Program-made: the position numbers and the translations under genes | Notes under the pieces: generated by a model | Database searches by the model: none | The model's input: the letters and a program-made list of their open reading frames with translations, nothing else | Told to the model about the DNA's origin: nothing | Assembly: GCA_017448985.1 (NCBI GenBank) | Contig: JAFSKL010000026.1 | Coordinates: forward strand, 1-64,000 | Source: Paludibacteraceae bacterium | GTDB taxonomy: Bacteria > Bacteroidota > Bacteroidia > Bacteroidales > Paludibacteraceae | DNA length: 64,000 bases | Direction of reading: 5' to 3' | Part shown: piece after piece, positions 1 through 7,520 of the stretch | Layout: each line of letters opens with the position of its first letter | How positions within the stretch are numbered: position 1 is the stretch's first letter

Positions 1-79
1 CGAAAAGTGTCCCAAAAATGTCCCGAGAGGGGGAAAAAAGATAGTAAACTGATTTTGTTAAACTGCTGAAAAACAGCAC

Positions 80-137
80 GTTACGAAAACGGATTAGAGG
101 TTCCGAGTGTCGTGGGTTCGAGCCCCACTCTCCACCC
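80..137 (+). other. tRNA/tmRNA 3'-end fragment, probable attachment site
   Basis: A perfect T arm is visible: stem GTGGG (112-116), loop TTCGAGC, stem CCCAC (124-128), followed by an acceptor-like strand TCTCCAC and CC. No matching 5' acceptor strand (GTGGAGA), D arm or canonical anticodon arm lies upstream, so this is only the 3' part of a structural RNA gene. Such fragments are left where a tyrosine-recombinase element has integrated into a tRNA or tmRNA 3' end. The CTCCACC ending would suit tmRNA or a tRNA with a GGTGGAG acceptor; I cannot decide which. The bases to the left (1-79) carry no gene and may be the end of the element. Confidence 0.5.
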
Positions 138-144
138 GAAAAAC

Positions 145-175
145 AAATCAGCAGCCTTTATGGTTGCTGATTTTG
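145..175 (+). terminator. Hairpin with T-tract after the tRNA-like fragment
   Basis: AAATCAGCAGCC pairs with GGTTGCTGATTT across a five-base loop (one G-U pair), and T-rich sequence follows. The shape is that of an intrinsic terminator for the RNA gene fragment just upstream. A closely similar hairpin recurs about 100 bases further on. Confidence 0.6.
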
Positions 176-244
176 TTTCATGGAGTAGTACAGGCGAGAA
201 ATAATGGCGTATAGGTCATTAATTCGCCCCAAACACCCCGTAAA

Positions 245-274
245 CAAGTCAGCAGCCTCACGGTTGCTGACTTG
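245..274. terminator. Second, nearly identical hairpin
   Basis: CAAGTCAGCAGCC pairs with GGTTGCTGACTTG around the loop TCAC, with one wobble pair. Its core (GTCAGCAGCC / GGTTGCTGAC) matches the hairpin at 145-175, so one may be a duplicate of the other. It lies 43 bases beyond the stop of the DUF6249 gene on the opposite strand and could end that transcript, but there is no strong T-tract on either side. Confidence 0.35.
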
Positions 275-317
275 CAGTTGTGGTATGAAGTTCCTATAAG
301 GAATTGCGAAACGGACT

Positions 318-743
318 TTATTCATCTTTCCAATTATCCTCGGTCGGGTGTTGTTTCTTTGCGAGGCGGAGTTCAACGAGGAAAGAGCAGAGCATTCCGA
401 TACCGACGCCTAAGGCAACTATCAGCCAAAAATAGATGCTTTTTGTACTAACATCAGCCAGCCAGTCGATGGCTGCTCCAAGACCTACACCGAGCAACAT
501 GCAAGCGAAGCGAAGGTTACCGACATCAATCGTGCCGGGCTTTGGCGCTTTCTTCGGTTCGTCGATGAGCAGTTTGGCCGTTTCCGGATCGGTCTTGTTC
601 TCAATAATAAGTTGACGAATCTCTTTCTGCTGCTGGTCCTTCTTCATCTTCTTGAGGAAGACCATGATAACGACGACGATGGGCAAACCAAAAGTAAAAA
701 TAATGGCTACGATACCAACAAAATTATCAGGTATATATTCCAT
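318..743 (-). CDS. DUF6249-type integral membrane protein
   Basis: 141 residues with a hydrophobic helix near the N-terminus (about 8-30), a charged Lys/Gln/Glu-rich middle, and a second hydrophobic region (about 75-122) that can hold two helices. The layout and the last-gene position behind an ECF sigma factor match the DUF6249 family common in Bacteroidales. Its biochemical function is unknown. It follows the DUF5056-like gene after 91 bases, and that gap contains an ECF-type promoter identical in spacing to the one before the sigma gene, so it is probably a direct target of the sigma factor encoded two genes upstream. Confidence 0.7.
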   Translation of the reverse strand: MEYIPDNFVGIVAIIFTFGLPIVVVIMVFLKKMKKDQQQKEIRQLIIENKTDPETAKLLIDEPKKAPKPGTIDVGNLRFACMLLGVGLGAAIDWLADVSTKSIYFWLIVALGVGIGMLCSFLVELRLAKKQHPTEDNWKDE

Positions 744-810
744 AATACTAAAAATTTTAATTGTTTAACAATGTTTGTTTGGGGAGTTGACTAGTATGCT
801 CCTCTATTTG

Positions 811-840
811 TATGATACGCGGAGTGCGAAAAGGTTACAC
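811..840 (-). promoter_or_regulatory. ECF-type promoter before the DUF6249 gene
   Basis: Read on the minus strand: GTGTAACCTTTT, ten bases, then GTATCATA. A second copy with the same two blocks and exactly the same spacing lies at 1726-1755 before the sigma gene. GTAAC and GTATC are 16 bases apart, normal for ECF -35/-10 elements. The TAA stop codon of the upstream DUF5056-like gene is part of the -35 block. Confidence 0.65.
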
Positions 841-1155
841 TTCAGGCGAGAAATAATGTAAACGTTGCGCAGCCAGAGCAAGGACGGTAGCAATCGGCAG
901 GGCGATACTCAGAACCCGTAACTGTTCTGGCATCTCCGGCATAAAGACGAAAAGTGCATAGATATACACCACTACCGCTACTGGCAGACCGAAACAAATG
1001 CCTAAAAGCTTCGCCCATTTGCGCAAGGTCTTGAGGCGCAAGTCACGACGCACAGTGCGCATGACGGTAGCGTTAATCTGCGCTATTTCCGGTTGCCGCT
1101 TGGCGCTCTCTGCAAAGAGCAGATCCAAATCCTTATCTGTCATTTGTGTATTCAT
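835..1155 (-). CDS. DUF5056-like small membrane protein, possible anti-sigma factor
   Basis: 106 residues. A charged, probably cytoplasmic N-terminal half (about 1-45, many Arg/Asp/Glu) is followed by two hydrophobic helices (about 47-72 and 80-97). Its start overlaps the end of the ECF sigma gene by 23 bases, so the two are translationally coupled. A small two-helix protein encoded directly after an ECF sigma factor is the usual arrangement of a membrane anti-sigma factor; DUF5056 proteins occupy this place in Bacteroides. The anti-sigma role is inferred from position and topology, since no ASD or zinc-binding anti-sigma motif is seen. Confidence 0.6.
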   Translation of the reverse strand: MNTQMTDKDLDLLFAESAKRQPEIAQINATVMRTVRRDLRLKTLRKWAKLLGICFGLPVAVVVYIYALFVFMPEMPEQLRVLSIALPIATVLALAAQRLHYFSPEV

Positions 1156-1744
1156 CTTCTATTCTCCTTTTTAGTCTCTCCCGAATGCGGAAGATACGTA
1201 CCTTAATATTGTTTTCCGTTTGTCCGAGGCGTTGTGCGATAGTTTGCAGCGTCACTCCCTCGTAATAATGCCATCGGATGATTTGGCGATCGGTTTCGGG
1301 CAGTTGTTCAACGGCTGCTTCGAGGGCTTGCAAGCGTTGCTCTTTCTGCTCGTCATAGGTCTCGTCCGGCGCGTCGGTGTTATCGTCCAACGGCTCCGTG
1401 GCCCTTCGTTTCTCTTTCTCCAGCATGCGGAGGGCGATATGGTTTGCGATGATAGTGACCCACGCTCCGAAATTTTCACCCCGCCAACTATCCAATTGAC
1501 GATATGCTTGAATGAAAGCCATTTGCGTCACTTCCTGCGCGTTGTCTTCGTCCTTCACGAGACGGATGGACGTTCCATAGACCTGCGAAGTGTAACGCTT
1601 CATCAGCGTCTCGAACGCGCGCGCATCGTTGTCCTGCAGCACTCCGCGAATCAGTTCTATGTCGGAAGGCGTAGTTTTCGTAGTTTTCTTTGTTTGCGTT
1701 GTTTGCGTAGTTGGTCTTTTACCTATATGATACAGGAAATTCAA
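1133..1744 (-). CDS. ECF RNA polymerase sigma factor (RpoE-like)
   Basis: 203 residues. Sigma-2 region about 30-100 (AFETLMKRY, then DAQE-type and AFIQAYRQL motifs) and sigma-4 region about 135-195 (LPETDRQIIRWHYYEG, helix-turn-helix ending in RIRERLKR). It directs RNA polymerase core to extracytoplasmic-stress promoters. It starts five bases after umuC ends and overlaps the DUF5056-like gene. The start is uncertain: the ATG chosen lies inside the matching ECF promoter (1726-1755), and the roughly 30 residues after it are a Thr/Lys/Gln-rich stretch before the conserved domain. No other ATG precedes sigma-2, so transcripts from that promoter would need a non-ATG start. Confidence 0.85.
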   Translation of the reverse strand: MNFLYHIGKRPTTQTTQTKKTTKTTPSDIELIRGVLQDNDARAFETLMKRYTSQVYGTSIRLVKDEDNAQEVTQMAFIQAYRQLDSWRGENFGAWVTIIANHIALRMLEKEKRRATEPLDDNTDAPDETYDEQKEQRLQALEAAVEQLPETDRQIIRWHYYEGVTLQTIAQRLGQTENNIKVRIFRIRERLKRRIEDEYTNDR

Positions 1745-1755
1745 AAAGGTTACAC
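1726..1755 (-). promoter_or_regulatory. ECF-type promoter overlapping the umuC stop and sigma start
   Basis: Minus strand GTGTAACCTTTT, ten bases, GTATCATA. It is the partner of 811-840 and suggests autoregulation by the sigma factor. The TAA of umuC lies within the -35 block, exactly as the TAA of the DUF5056-like gene does in the other copy. Confidence 0.65.
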
Positions 1756-3033
1756 ATTAACCGTAAAAATGTCCCTCAGGTCGGTGGTGTAGAGGGGTGA
1801 TTTGTGCTCGGTTTTGTAGATGGGTTGCGCGGACGAAGAAAGCGAGTCTGTTGGCGAGGGCAACTGTGTGCCGAGGATAACAGAACGCTTGCCGTGCCGG
1901 TCGTCGATACGATCGAGGACACGCTGCAGGCGATCGTCACGGGCTCGGTCTTTGGTATCAAACAGGTCCGGGATAACGGCATTCTCGTCAATGATCTTGA
2001 GGAGTACGACCCCTGCTTTTTTGTAGAGCGTATTAGGCCGGTAGGCGCGTCTAAAAGCCGACAGGGCATAGGAGACGAGTTCCTGCGTATTGGCCGTTCC
2101 GACGGGCAATGTGACCAGTTCGGACAGGTAATGTTGCTCGATGTCCGTGCGGAAAGGCGAGGTATGGGCATAGACATAGACCTGCTGCGCTACCGAATGC
2201 CGGACACGCAGTTGGCGGGCACAATGGGCACAAAAATTGGCGATCTGCTCTTCGAGCACAGTCTGCGAGGTGATGGCTGTTGCAAAAGTGCGTGAGGTGG
2301 TGATGGACTGCTTCATGGGCAGTTGGGTGATGTCGATGACATCCTGTCCGTTCAGTTCCTGCCAGGTGAGTAGTCCGGGTTTATGCAGGAGTCCCCGGGC
2401 AAAAGAGGCAGGCCGTTGGGTGAACTGTAGTGCGGTGGTGATACCGGCAGAAGTCAGTTTGGCCTTGGCACGACGACCAATGCCCCACACATCGCCTATC
2501 TCGAAGACCGAGAGCGCTTTGAGGCGTTGCTCGTCGGTGCGTATCTCGCATACTCCGTGATAGCCCGGGTACTTTTTCGCGTACTTGGAGGCGACCTTGG
2601 CGAGCGTCTTGGACGAGGCGATGCCGATGGAAACGGGAATACCTACCCCGCGGCGGATGTCTTTGACCAGTTGTTCGCAGAAGGCTTTCTGTTGGTCAGC
2701 GGGTATATGGTCGATATTGAAGAAACACTCATCGATGGAGTACTGCTTGAAGCGCGAGGTATGGCGACGTATAAGCGCCATGACGCGATCGGAGAGGTCG
2801 CCGTAGAGCGAGAAATTGGACGAGAAACAGACGATGCCCTCTTTCTCGACGAGGCCTTTGATCTGATAAAGCGGTTCACCCATTTTGATGCCGAGCGCTT
2901 TGGCTTCGTTGGACCGCGAGACCACACAGCCGTCGTTACCGGAGAGGACAACGACCGGCTTTCCCTCCAAATCAGGACGAAAGACGCGTTCGCAGGAAAC
3001 GAAGAAGTTATTGCAGTCGGCGAGGGCGTACAT
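1750..3033 (-). CDS. umuC: Y-family DNA polymerase V catalytic subunit UmuC
   Basis: 427 residues. Opens with [16 protein letters not shown] (catalytic Asp6) and has SIDECFF with the second metal-binding pair Asp101-Glu102. Then come the fingers/palm, a helix-hairpin-helix region ([15 protein letters not shown]), a little-finger domain, and a C-terminal DUF4113-like tail ending in a DIFTVNV motif. It performs error-prone translesion synthesis with the processed UmuD dimer. umuD lies 17 bases upstream in the same operon. An ECF sigma factor placed 5 bases downstream is an unusual neighbour for umuDC. The length is normal for UmuC of this phylum. Confidence 0.92.
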   Translation of the reverse strand: MYALADCNNFFVSCERVFRPDLEGKPVVVLSGNDGCVVSRSNEAKALGIKMGEPLYQIKGLVEKEGIVCFSSNFSLYGDLSDRVMALIRRHTSRFKQYSIDECFFNIDHIPADQQKAFCEQLVKDIRRGVGIPVSIGIASSKTLAKVASKYAKKYPGYHGVCEIRTDEQRLKALSVFEIGDVWGIGRRAKAKLTSAGITTALQFTQRPASFARGLLHKPGLLTWQELNGQDVIDITQLPMKQSITTSRTFATAITSQTVLEEQIANFCAHCARQLRVRHSVAQQVYVYAHTSPFRTDIEQHYLSELVTLPVGTANTQELVSYALSAFRRAYRPNTLYKKAGVVLLKIIDENAVIPDLFDTKDRARDDRLQRVLDRIDDRHGKRSVILGTQLPSPTDSLSSSAQPIYKTEHKSPLYTTDLRDIFTVNV

Positions 3034-3050
3034 GAAAGAGTGAAAGAATA

Positions 3051-3482
3051 TTATCTTACTCGATGAATGGCGAAGGTAATGACGCCCCAGACTTCGAAGT
3101 TGCTCTCGGCAGAGACGCGGATGGGTTGGAACTCGGGATTATGGGGGATCAGCCATGCACATTGGCCCGAAGCGTCCATCCGGAACTCTTTGATGGTATA
3201 TTCGCCGTCTATAAACGCGACAATAAAATCGCCATCACGGGGTTCGAGACTGCGGTCCACGACCACAATGTCGCCGTCGAGGATGCCAGCTTCGCGCATG
3301 GAATCTCCTTTGACGTGGGCATAGAAAGTAGTCTCGGGATGCGGCGTCATCTCCCGTGCCATATCGATACGTTCGCCCGTATGGTCGGCCGCCGGCGAAG
3401 GGAATCCAGCATGAATGGCTTCGGCGAACTCCAGCGCCAATTCGCTCTTCTCGGATTCGGTAATGTCAGTCAGTTTTGTCAT
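3051..3482 (-). CDS. umuD: UmuD, self-cleaving S24/LexA-type protease
   Basis: 143 residues, close to the 139 of E. coli UmuD. A likely cleavage site Ala25-Gly26 sits in [13 protein letters not shown], and the Ser-Lys dyad is visible: Ser61 in KGDSM and Lys98 in YTIKEF. Cleavage is stimulated by RecA filaments and gives UmuD', the partner of UmuC. The gene is 30 bases after the hypothetical gene 3513-4199 and 17 bases before umuC. I see no LexA box that I would trust, so SOS control is expected from the family but is not shown here. Confidence 0.92.
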   Translation of the reverse strand: MTKLTDITESEKSELALEFAEAIHAGFPSPAADHTGERIDMAREMTPHPETTFYAHVKGDSMREAGILDGDIVVVDRSLEPRDGDFIVAFIDGEYTIKEFRMDASGQCAWLIPHNPEFQPIRVSAESNFEVWGVITFAIHRVR

Positions 3483-3512
3483 ATAAAATGGTGGGATAAA
3501 AGTTCAAAAAAA

Positions 3513-4199
3513 TTATGCGGCACGGATGGAGAGATGTCGTCGTCGATGGAGAGGGAGGAGGTGGGGCCTAATTGGAGATTGAAGATTGGAGATTGCAGAA
3601 TAACGATGTTTCGATGGACGAGACGTGATAGGGACGAAGGAGACAAACTCCGAGCTGACACTCGGAGCAGAGGACGAACTAAGGGAAGCGGCTTGTTTGG
3701 CGGATTGGGAAGCGATGGATTCGGAGGCTTGGGAGGCGGTGCGGAGGGATTGATAGATGGTGACATAGACGAAAGGATAGAAATGGGCATAAGTCTTTTG
3801 TCCGGGCACGGGGTTGAGGAGGTGTTGGATATGACGAATCCGCCACTCGAGAGCGGCGTAAGAATGGTCTTTTTCGATGGCGTGAGCAAGGCGTTGGGCC
3901 GTTTTGATGAGTTCGCGGTTGGCTTGGCAGGCCTCGGACCATTGTTTCGGAAAATGGTAGGTGTAGAGTTCGTGAAGACCCGGGTAACGGCGGGAAGGAC
4001 GGACGACGATGCGCTTTTTGCATTTCTGGCCTTGTTTGACGGTGTCTATAGCTCCCCAGATGGCTTCTATAGCAGGATTGGATATGCGGAAATAGCGCAC
4101 ACCCTTGGCATGAGGTGCGGAGTCGGACGGATGAGGTACGAAGGTGGCCAAAGTCTGGCTCAAAGTGTCCATAACGCGTGTTCTCAAAAATTTTGACAT
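3513..4199 (-). CDS. Hypothetical protein upstream of umuDC
   Basis: 228 residues; I do not recognise a family. The first 160 residues look globular, with Tyr/Phe/Arg-rich blocks (GVRYFRISNPAIEAIWGAI; HELYTYHFPKQW) and helices with many Ala/Glu/Arg. From about 165 onward the sequence is Ser/Ala/Pro-rich and then Arg/His-rich, and part of it (SAISNLQSPI) is encoded by a heptamer-repeat stretch, so the tail may be a secondary extension. It shares its strand with umuD, 30 bases away, and has its own promoter about 190 bases upstream, making it the likely first gene of the umuDC-sigma operon. Confidence 0.5.
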   Translation of the reverse strand: MSKFLRTRVMDTLSQTLATFVPHPSDSAPHAKGVRYFRISNPAIEAIWGAIDTVKQGQKCKKRIVVRPSRRYPGLHELYTYHFPKQWSEACQANRELIKTAQRLAHAIEKDHSYAALEWRIRHIQHLLNPVPGQKTYAHFYPFVYVTIYQSLRTASQASESIASQSAKQAASLSSSSAPSVSSEFVSFVPITSRPSKHRYSAISNLQSPIRPHLLPLHRRRHLSIRAA

Positions 4200-4387
4200 C
4201 GTTGTAAGTGGTTGATTATAAGTCGTTTACAGGTTGTTATTAGGGGTAAAGTCTAGGATGACCACGAGACTCCTCCTCTTTTACCTCGAAACGCCCCTTG
4301 TTTTGGTTGTGGCGGGGTGTTAGCCAATTGGTTGGATTTCGTGCTACGGGCTTGGCGGTGTTAGGCGGGTAAGTTTGAAATCGAGTG

Positions 4388-4419
4388 CAAAGATACAAAA
4401 AAAATTTGAGATATGCAAA
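4388..4419 (-). promoter_or_regulatory. Bacteroidetes promoter for the umuDC operon
   Basis: Minus strand TTTG (4416-4419), 20 bases, TATCTTTG (4388-4395). The -33 box is extended as TTTGCATAT. The predicted transcript has a leader of about 180 bases before the first gene, longer than for most promoters in this window. Confidence 0.7.
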
Positions 4420-4562
4420 TTTTTAGCCACAAAAATGTAAGAAAAATGGGAAAAACTTCATTTTTCGGGGGTGGAGGCTCGCAGGGACATCTGCGAGCAC
4501 AGGACCGGCTGATGTAGGGCGCGGGGAAGTAACCCCGCGAGTTAGACCGTCAGGCACGAAAA

Positions 4563-4614
4563 ACCGGAATACCGGGATAGCGGAATACCGGGACAGCGGA
4601 ACACCGGAATCCCG
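4563..4614. repeat. Octamer tandem array (ACCGGAAT-type)
   Basis: Six consecutive 8-bp words: ACCGGAAT, ACCGGGAT, AGCGGAAT, ACCGGGAC, AGCGGAAC, ACCGGAAT. Each differs from the next by one to three bases. GC-rich, unlike the AT-rich heptamer arrays elsewhere. Confidence 0.85.
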
Positions 4615-4796
4615 AAGGGGAGACCATGCGGGGCGGCGATTTCTATCCGCCAAGATTGGACGGATACAAAGAAACGACGGACGATACAAGATAACACGTC
4701 CTCTCGCGGAGAGAGGGCAGCGCCGCGCGACAAGTGGTCACCGCCTACTATACCGCAAGCCCTCAAACAAAAGCGGCTAAGAATGGGAGATGTAAC

Positions 4797-4824
4797 AAAA
4801 AAACGCCCCGAAGGACGTTTTTTT
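4797..4824. terminator. Bidirectional intrinsic terminator
   Basis: An A-tract and AAACG..CC pair with GG.CGTTT and a run of seven T, with one mismatch in the stem and the loop CGAA. It stands 110 bases beyond the stop of the secreted-protein gene (minus strand) and has T/A tracts on both sides. Confidence 0.6.
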
Positions 4825-4905
4825 CATTTACCATTTGGTCATTTATCATTTACCATTTGGTCATTTACCATTTACCATTTATTGGTTCATTTAGTCATTT
4901 GACCA
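4824..4905. repeat. Heptamer array (TCATTTA/CCATTTG words)
   Basis: A run of 7-8 bp words such as TCATTTA, CCATTTG, GTCATTTA, CCATTTA. Read on the other strand these are the TAAATGG/CAAATGA words found again at 17729, 18277, 19164 and 36779, so the same word family occurs in both orientations. Confidence 0.85.
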
Positions 4906-4933
4906 ACAGCTTATTTGATGATGGTACAACAAC

Positions 4934-7066
4934 TTATTTGATGACTGTACCGAGGGCGTTGAACTCGTTTCCATTCTTGATGATGACGAGTTGGCCGTTA
5001 CGGAGGGTCTTGACAGCGGATGCATTGACTTCGGTGTTGTCGATAGCCTCGGAATTCTTACCGAGACGGCAGTTGATTGCTCTACCCCACGTATTGACAG
5101 CCTGCACTTCAATAACGCCCGATTCAGCAACGATCACCTTACCGCTGACGATGAGCCAGAGAGGCACATTGACAGAACCGTCATCGGTGAGGTAGCCTGC
5201 GAAGGAACCGTAGATATACTGATCTACCGAACCGGCAAGGACGATATTGGTCTCTTCGGTCTCGGAAACGGGATACTCACCGGGAGCGGGAGCCGTTACT
5301 CCATCAGGCAGGAAGAACGCCAAGGAGATATACGAGTTGTCCTCATTCTGTGCCACAATATCAATCTCTCCGTAGGTCTCGAGATACTGGGTATCAATCT
5401 CATAGGAGTCGAAATTGATGAGGAAGTCCTCTTCGTTCGCATCGTACTCATTGCCTTCCTGTCCTTGCTCAGGCACTTCGGCCGCAAAGTCGAAGGTGAA
5501 CTTGATGACATCCTCGCTATTCTCGATGTTTTGTCCCACGAGGAATCCTGCAAAGAGAGCCACGGCAGGATCGTTGGCCGGTACCTCTGCCATCGTTACC
5601 TGTGCTTCCACATCCACGAGTGCATAGCTGATGGTATCACCATCAACGATGAGCTCTACGAAGGTATAATCGGCTTCGAAATCATCGGTTGTGAATGTTC
5701 TTGCTTCAAAGTTCTCGAAGGTAGCGAGCGTGATGAAATCAGCGCCGTCCTCGCTCTCACCGAGCACTTGCCATCCGCCACCGCTGAGGAGACGAAGTTG
5801 CGTGTTGTCGATCTTGAGCGCTTGCTCTTTAGAAGCCACCGGCTTGATGTATTTGAGGTCGATGGTGTATTCCACATTGTTGTAACAGAGAGCCTTACCG
5901 GTAACGGCAATGGCATCTTCCGTGCTAGCGATAGTGATTTCGCCGCTGTAAAGATAATATACATCGCCGTCCTCAGCCAGCACCTGACCGGAAAGGTCTT
6001 TTTGCACATCCCAAGTACCGAGATAGTTGTCTTCCATAATCTCGAACTGAATAGCTTTGGTGTCCGTGAAAGCGGTGAATACATAGTATTCCCAGAAGAG
6101 ATAGGCCTCTTTGGATATCTCGAGTTTGTCGGAAACGATAGCGTCCTCAGCCTCTTTGATTGGTTGTTTGTAGAACATGGTGATGTCATACACGATACCA
6201 TCGGCGCAGATGATGGAAGCCTTGAAGTCAAGACGATTCTCATAAGCGGCCGTTACCTCCAGTTTCGCCTCTTCGATCTCAAGATCCTCTTCGGTCTCTA
6301 CCAGCGTGATAGCGGTGTAGTCGAGGTCGAAGTCTGCAGTCTCATACGAACCGAGAATGCTATTCTCATCACCGTAGAAGTCCAGCGTGATAGCATATTC
6401 GTCATTCCCTCCGGTTACATACCAATCACCAGAGTTGGAGTAGTAGGTAGGTTCGAGAATGGTTTTCTCGATGTTGATGAACACGGTGTCACCGGTGAGC
6501 ACAACCGGAGCTTTGACATAATGGAGTGCGTACTCCACTTCTACCGGCTCTTCCTCGGTACCTTCAATGGTCTTGAGGGCTACTTCGATGCGAACCGTTC
6601 CGTCCTCTTCCTGAGTCTTGGTGAACGCAACCTCAGAATAATCAAAGAAGTCAAGGTCCGGGGTGAAGAGGTAGGAATCTTCGGAATCCATGTCGTCGAG
6701 GGTGTACGTCTTGCCGAGCTCGACATCCTTGGCACCTTCATCAACGAGGATAGAGAACTCAAAGTCGTTGTCGTTCTCATCGATAAGCGAGTAACTGATG
6801 AGTCCGTCATAAGCGGAACAAACGGCCTTGACGATAGTCACATCTGTCGCCTCCAGACGCGCTTTGTGGGCACGAGCGGGAGCCTTCTTAGTCTGATCGA
6901 AAGCAATCGTCATGGCATCACGCTGCGCGAACTGCTTTTTCTGCTGATAAGCCTTGCGAGCCTCCACTTTGTCAGCTCTCGTCAGCTTGCGAGCCTGGCG
7001 TGCAGGGATAGCATTGGCGCTGAGTACAACGAGTACCGCGCACAAAAGGGTAAAAAATTTCTTCAT
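4934..7066 (-). CDS. Large secreted repeat protein with C-terminal sorting-type tail
   Basis: 710 residues from the MKKFF start; an earlier in-frame ATG at 7129 lies within the promoter and is rejected. A signal peptide is clear (hydrophobic core about 5-17, cut after SANA). The mature part is very acidic, all-beta in character, with two or more related blocks of about 120 residues sharing patterns like 'DFDLDYTAITLV' and 'DDFEADYTFVELIV'. The last 25 residues (KTLRNGQLVIIKNGNEF) match the short C-terminal motif seen on many exported Bacteroidales proteins, also present at the end of the gene at 19511. Function unknown; probably exported or surface-exposed. Confidence 0.7.
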   Translation of the reverse strand: MKKFFTLLCAVLVVLSANAIPARQARKLTRADKVEARKAYQQKKQFAQRDAMTIAFDQTKKAPARAHKARLEATDVTIVKAVCSAYDGLISYSLIDENDNDFEFSILVDEGAKDVELGKTYTLDDMDSEDSYLFTPDLDFFDYSEVAFTKTQEEDGTVRIEVALKTIEGTEEEPVEVEYALHYVKAPVVLTGDTVFINIEKTILEPTYYSNSGDWYVTGGNDEYAITLDFYGDENSILGSYETADFDLDYTAITLVETEEDLEIEEAKLEVTAAYENRLDFKASIICADGIVYDITMFYKQPIKEAEDAIVSDKLEISKEAYLFWEYYVFTAFTDTKAIQFEIMEDNYLGTWDVQKDLSGQVLAEDGDVYYLYSGEITIASTEDAIAVTGKALCYNNVEYTIDLKYIKPVASKEQALKIDNTQLRLLSGGGWQVLGESEDGADFITLATFENFEARTFTTDDFEADYTFVELIVDGDTISYALVDVEAQVTMAEVPANDPAVALFAGFLVGQNIENSEDVIKFTFDFAAEVPEQGQEGNEYDANEEDFLINFDSYEIDTQYLETYGEIDIVAQNEDNSYISLAFFLPDGVTAPAPGEYPVSETEETNIVLAGSVDQYIYGSFAGYLTDDGSVNVPLWLIVSGKVIVAESGVIEVQAVNTWGRAINCRLGKNSEAIDNTEVNASAVKTLRNGQLVIIKNGNEFNALGTVIK

Positions 7067-7126
7067 ACAATAATAATTTAATTGGTTGTTTATCACTGAT
7101 AAAATCAAATGCTTACAAAAAGCGTG

Positions 7127-7158
7127 CAAAGGTACTAAAAATCATTGAGATATGCAAA
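7127..7158 (-). promoter_or_regulatory. Promoter of the secreted repeat protein gene
   Basis: Minus strand TTTG (7155-7158), 20 bases, TACCTTTG (7127-7134); -33 box extended as TTTGCATAT. It gives a leader of about 55 bases before the MKKFF start. Confidence 0.8.
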
Positions 7159-7464
7159 CAAAGAGAAAAAAAAAGACGGATTGGCGCCATTTTGCCACAT
7201 CGAGTTGGCAAAAGGGGGAGGGGTTGTGCAGGATGTACAAATATTTGTTGTACTTTCGGCACGCCCTTATTTGCAGCGGCAAACAAGGAATCCGCCGAAA
7301 GAACAGTCGCATTTTGCGGGATATAAGCAAAGGCGAACATTTTTTTCCGAGCCTAACGGCTTTCCTATTTAGCCCGACAGATACCACCTTATGCAAGCAT
7401 AGCTGCTATCTATTCGTGCTAAATCGATAAAATTTCATTTTATTTGGCAAAAAATGCCCGAACA
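7159..7464. other. Intergenic region between divergent promoters
   Basis: No gene is supported. Two small palindromes are visible: TTTTGCCA/TGGCAAAA (7190-7213) and GTACAA/TTGTAC (7235-7252). Either could bind a regulator, but nothing identifies one. Confidence 0.4.
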
Positions 7465-7496
7465 CTTGCATATATGCAAAATTTGTTGTACCTTTG
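7465..7496 (+). promoter_or_regulatory. Promoter of the nusB operon
   Basis: CTTG (7465-7468), 20 bases, TACCTTTG (7489-7496). The -33 region reads TTGCATATATGCAA, a palindrome shared with the promoters of glyS (in part) and metK. Confidence 0.85.
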
Positions 7497-7520
7497 CACC
7501 CGAATTTAGAAAAGCGGAGT

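Larger units (their letters stand above)
4420..4933. other. Non-coding stretch with two repeat arrays and a terminator
   Basis: No credible gene. It holds an 8-bp array (4563-4614), an intrinsic terminator (4797-4824) and a heptamer array (4824-4905), entered separately. The bases between 4620 and 4795 show nothing I can identify. Confidence 0.5.

Noticed and set aside
4991..7081. 696-codon plus-strand frame opposite the secreted protein
   Set aside because: A shadow of the minus-strand gene; its translation lacks any domain and begins inside the coding region.
7190..7252. Small RNA or riboswitch in the nusB upstream region
   Set aside because: Only two short unrelated palindromes; no family motif and no promoter in a fitting place.
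7494..7520. Upstream in-frame start for nusB (MHPNLEK...)
   Set aside because: The ATG lies inside the -7 promoter box and the added residues have no NusB character.
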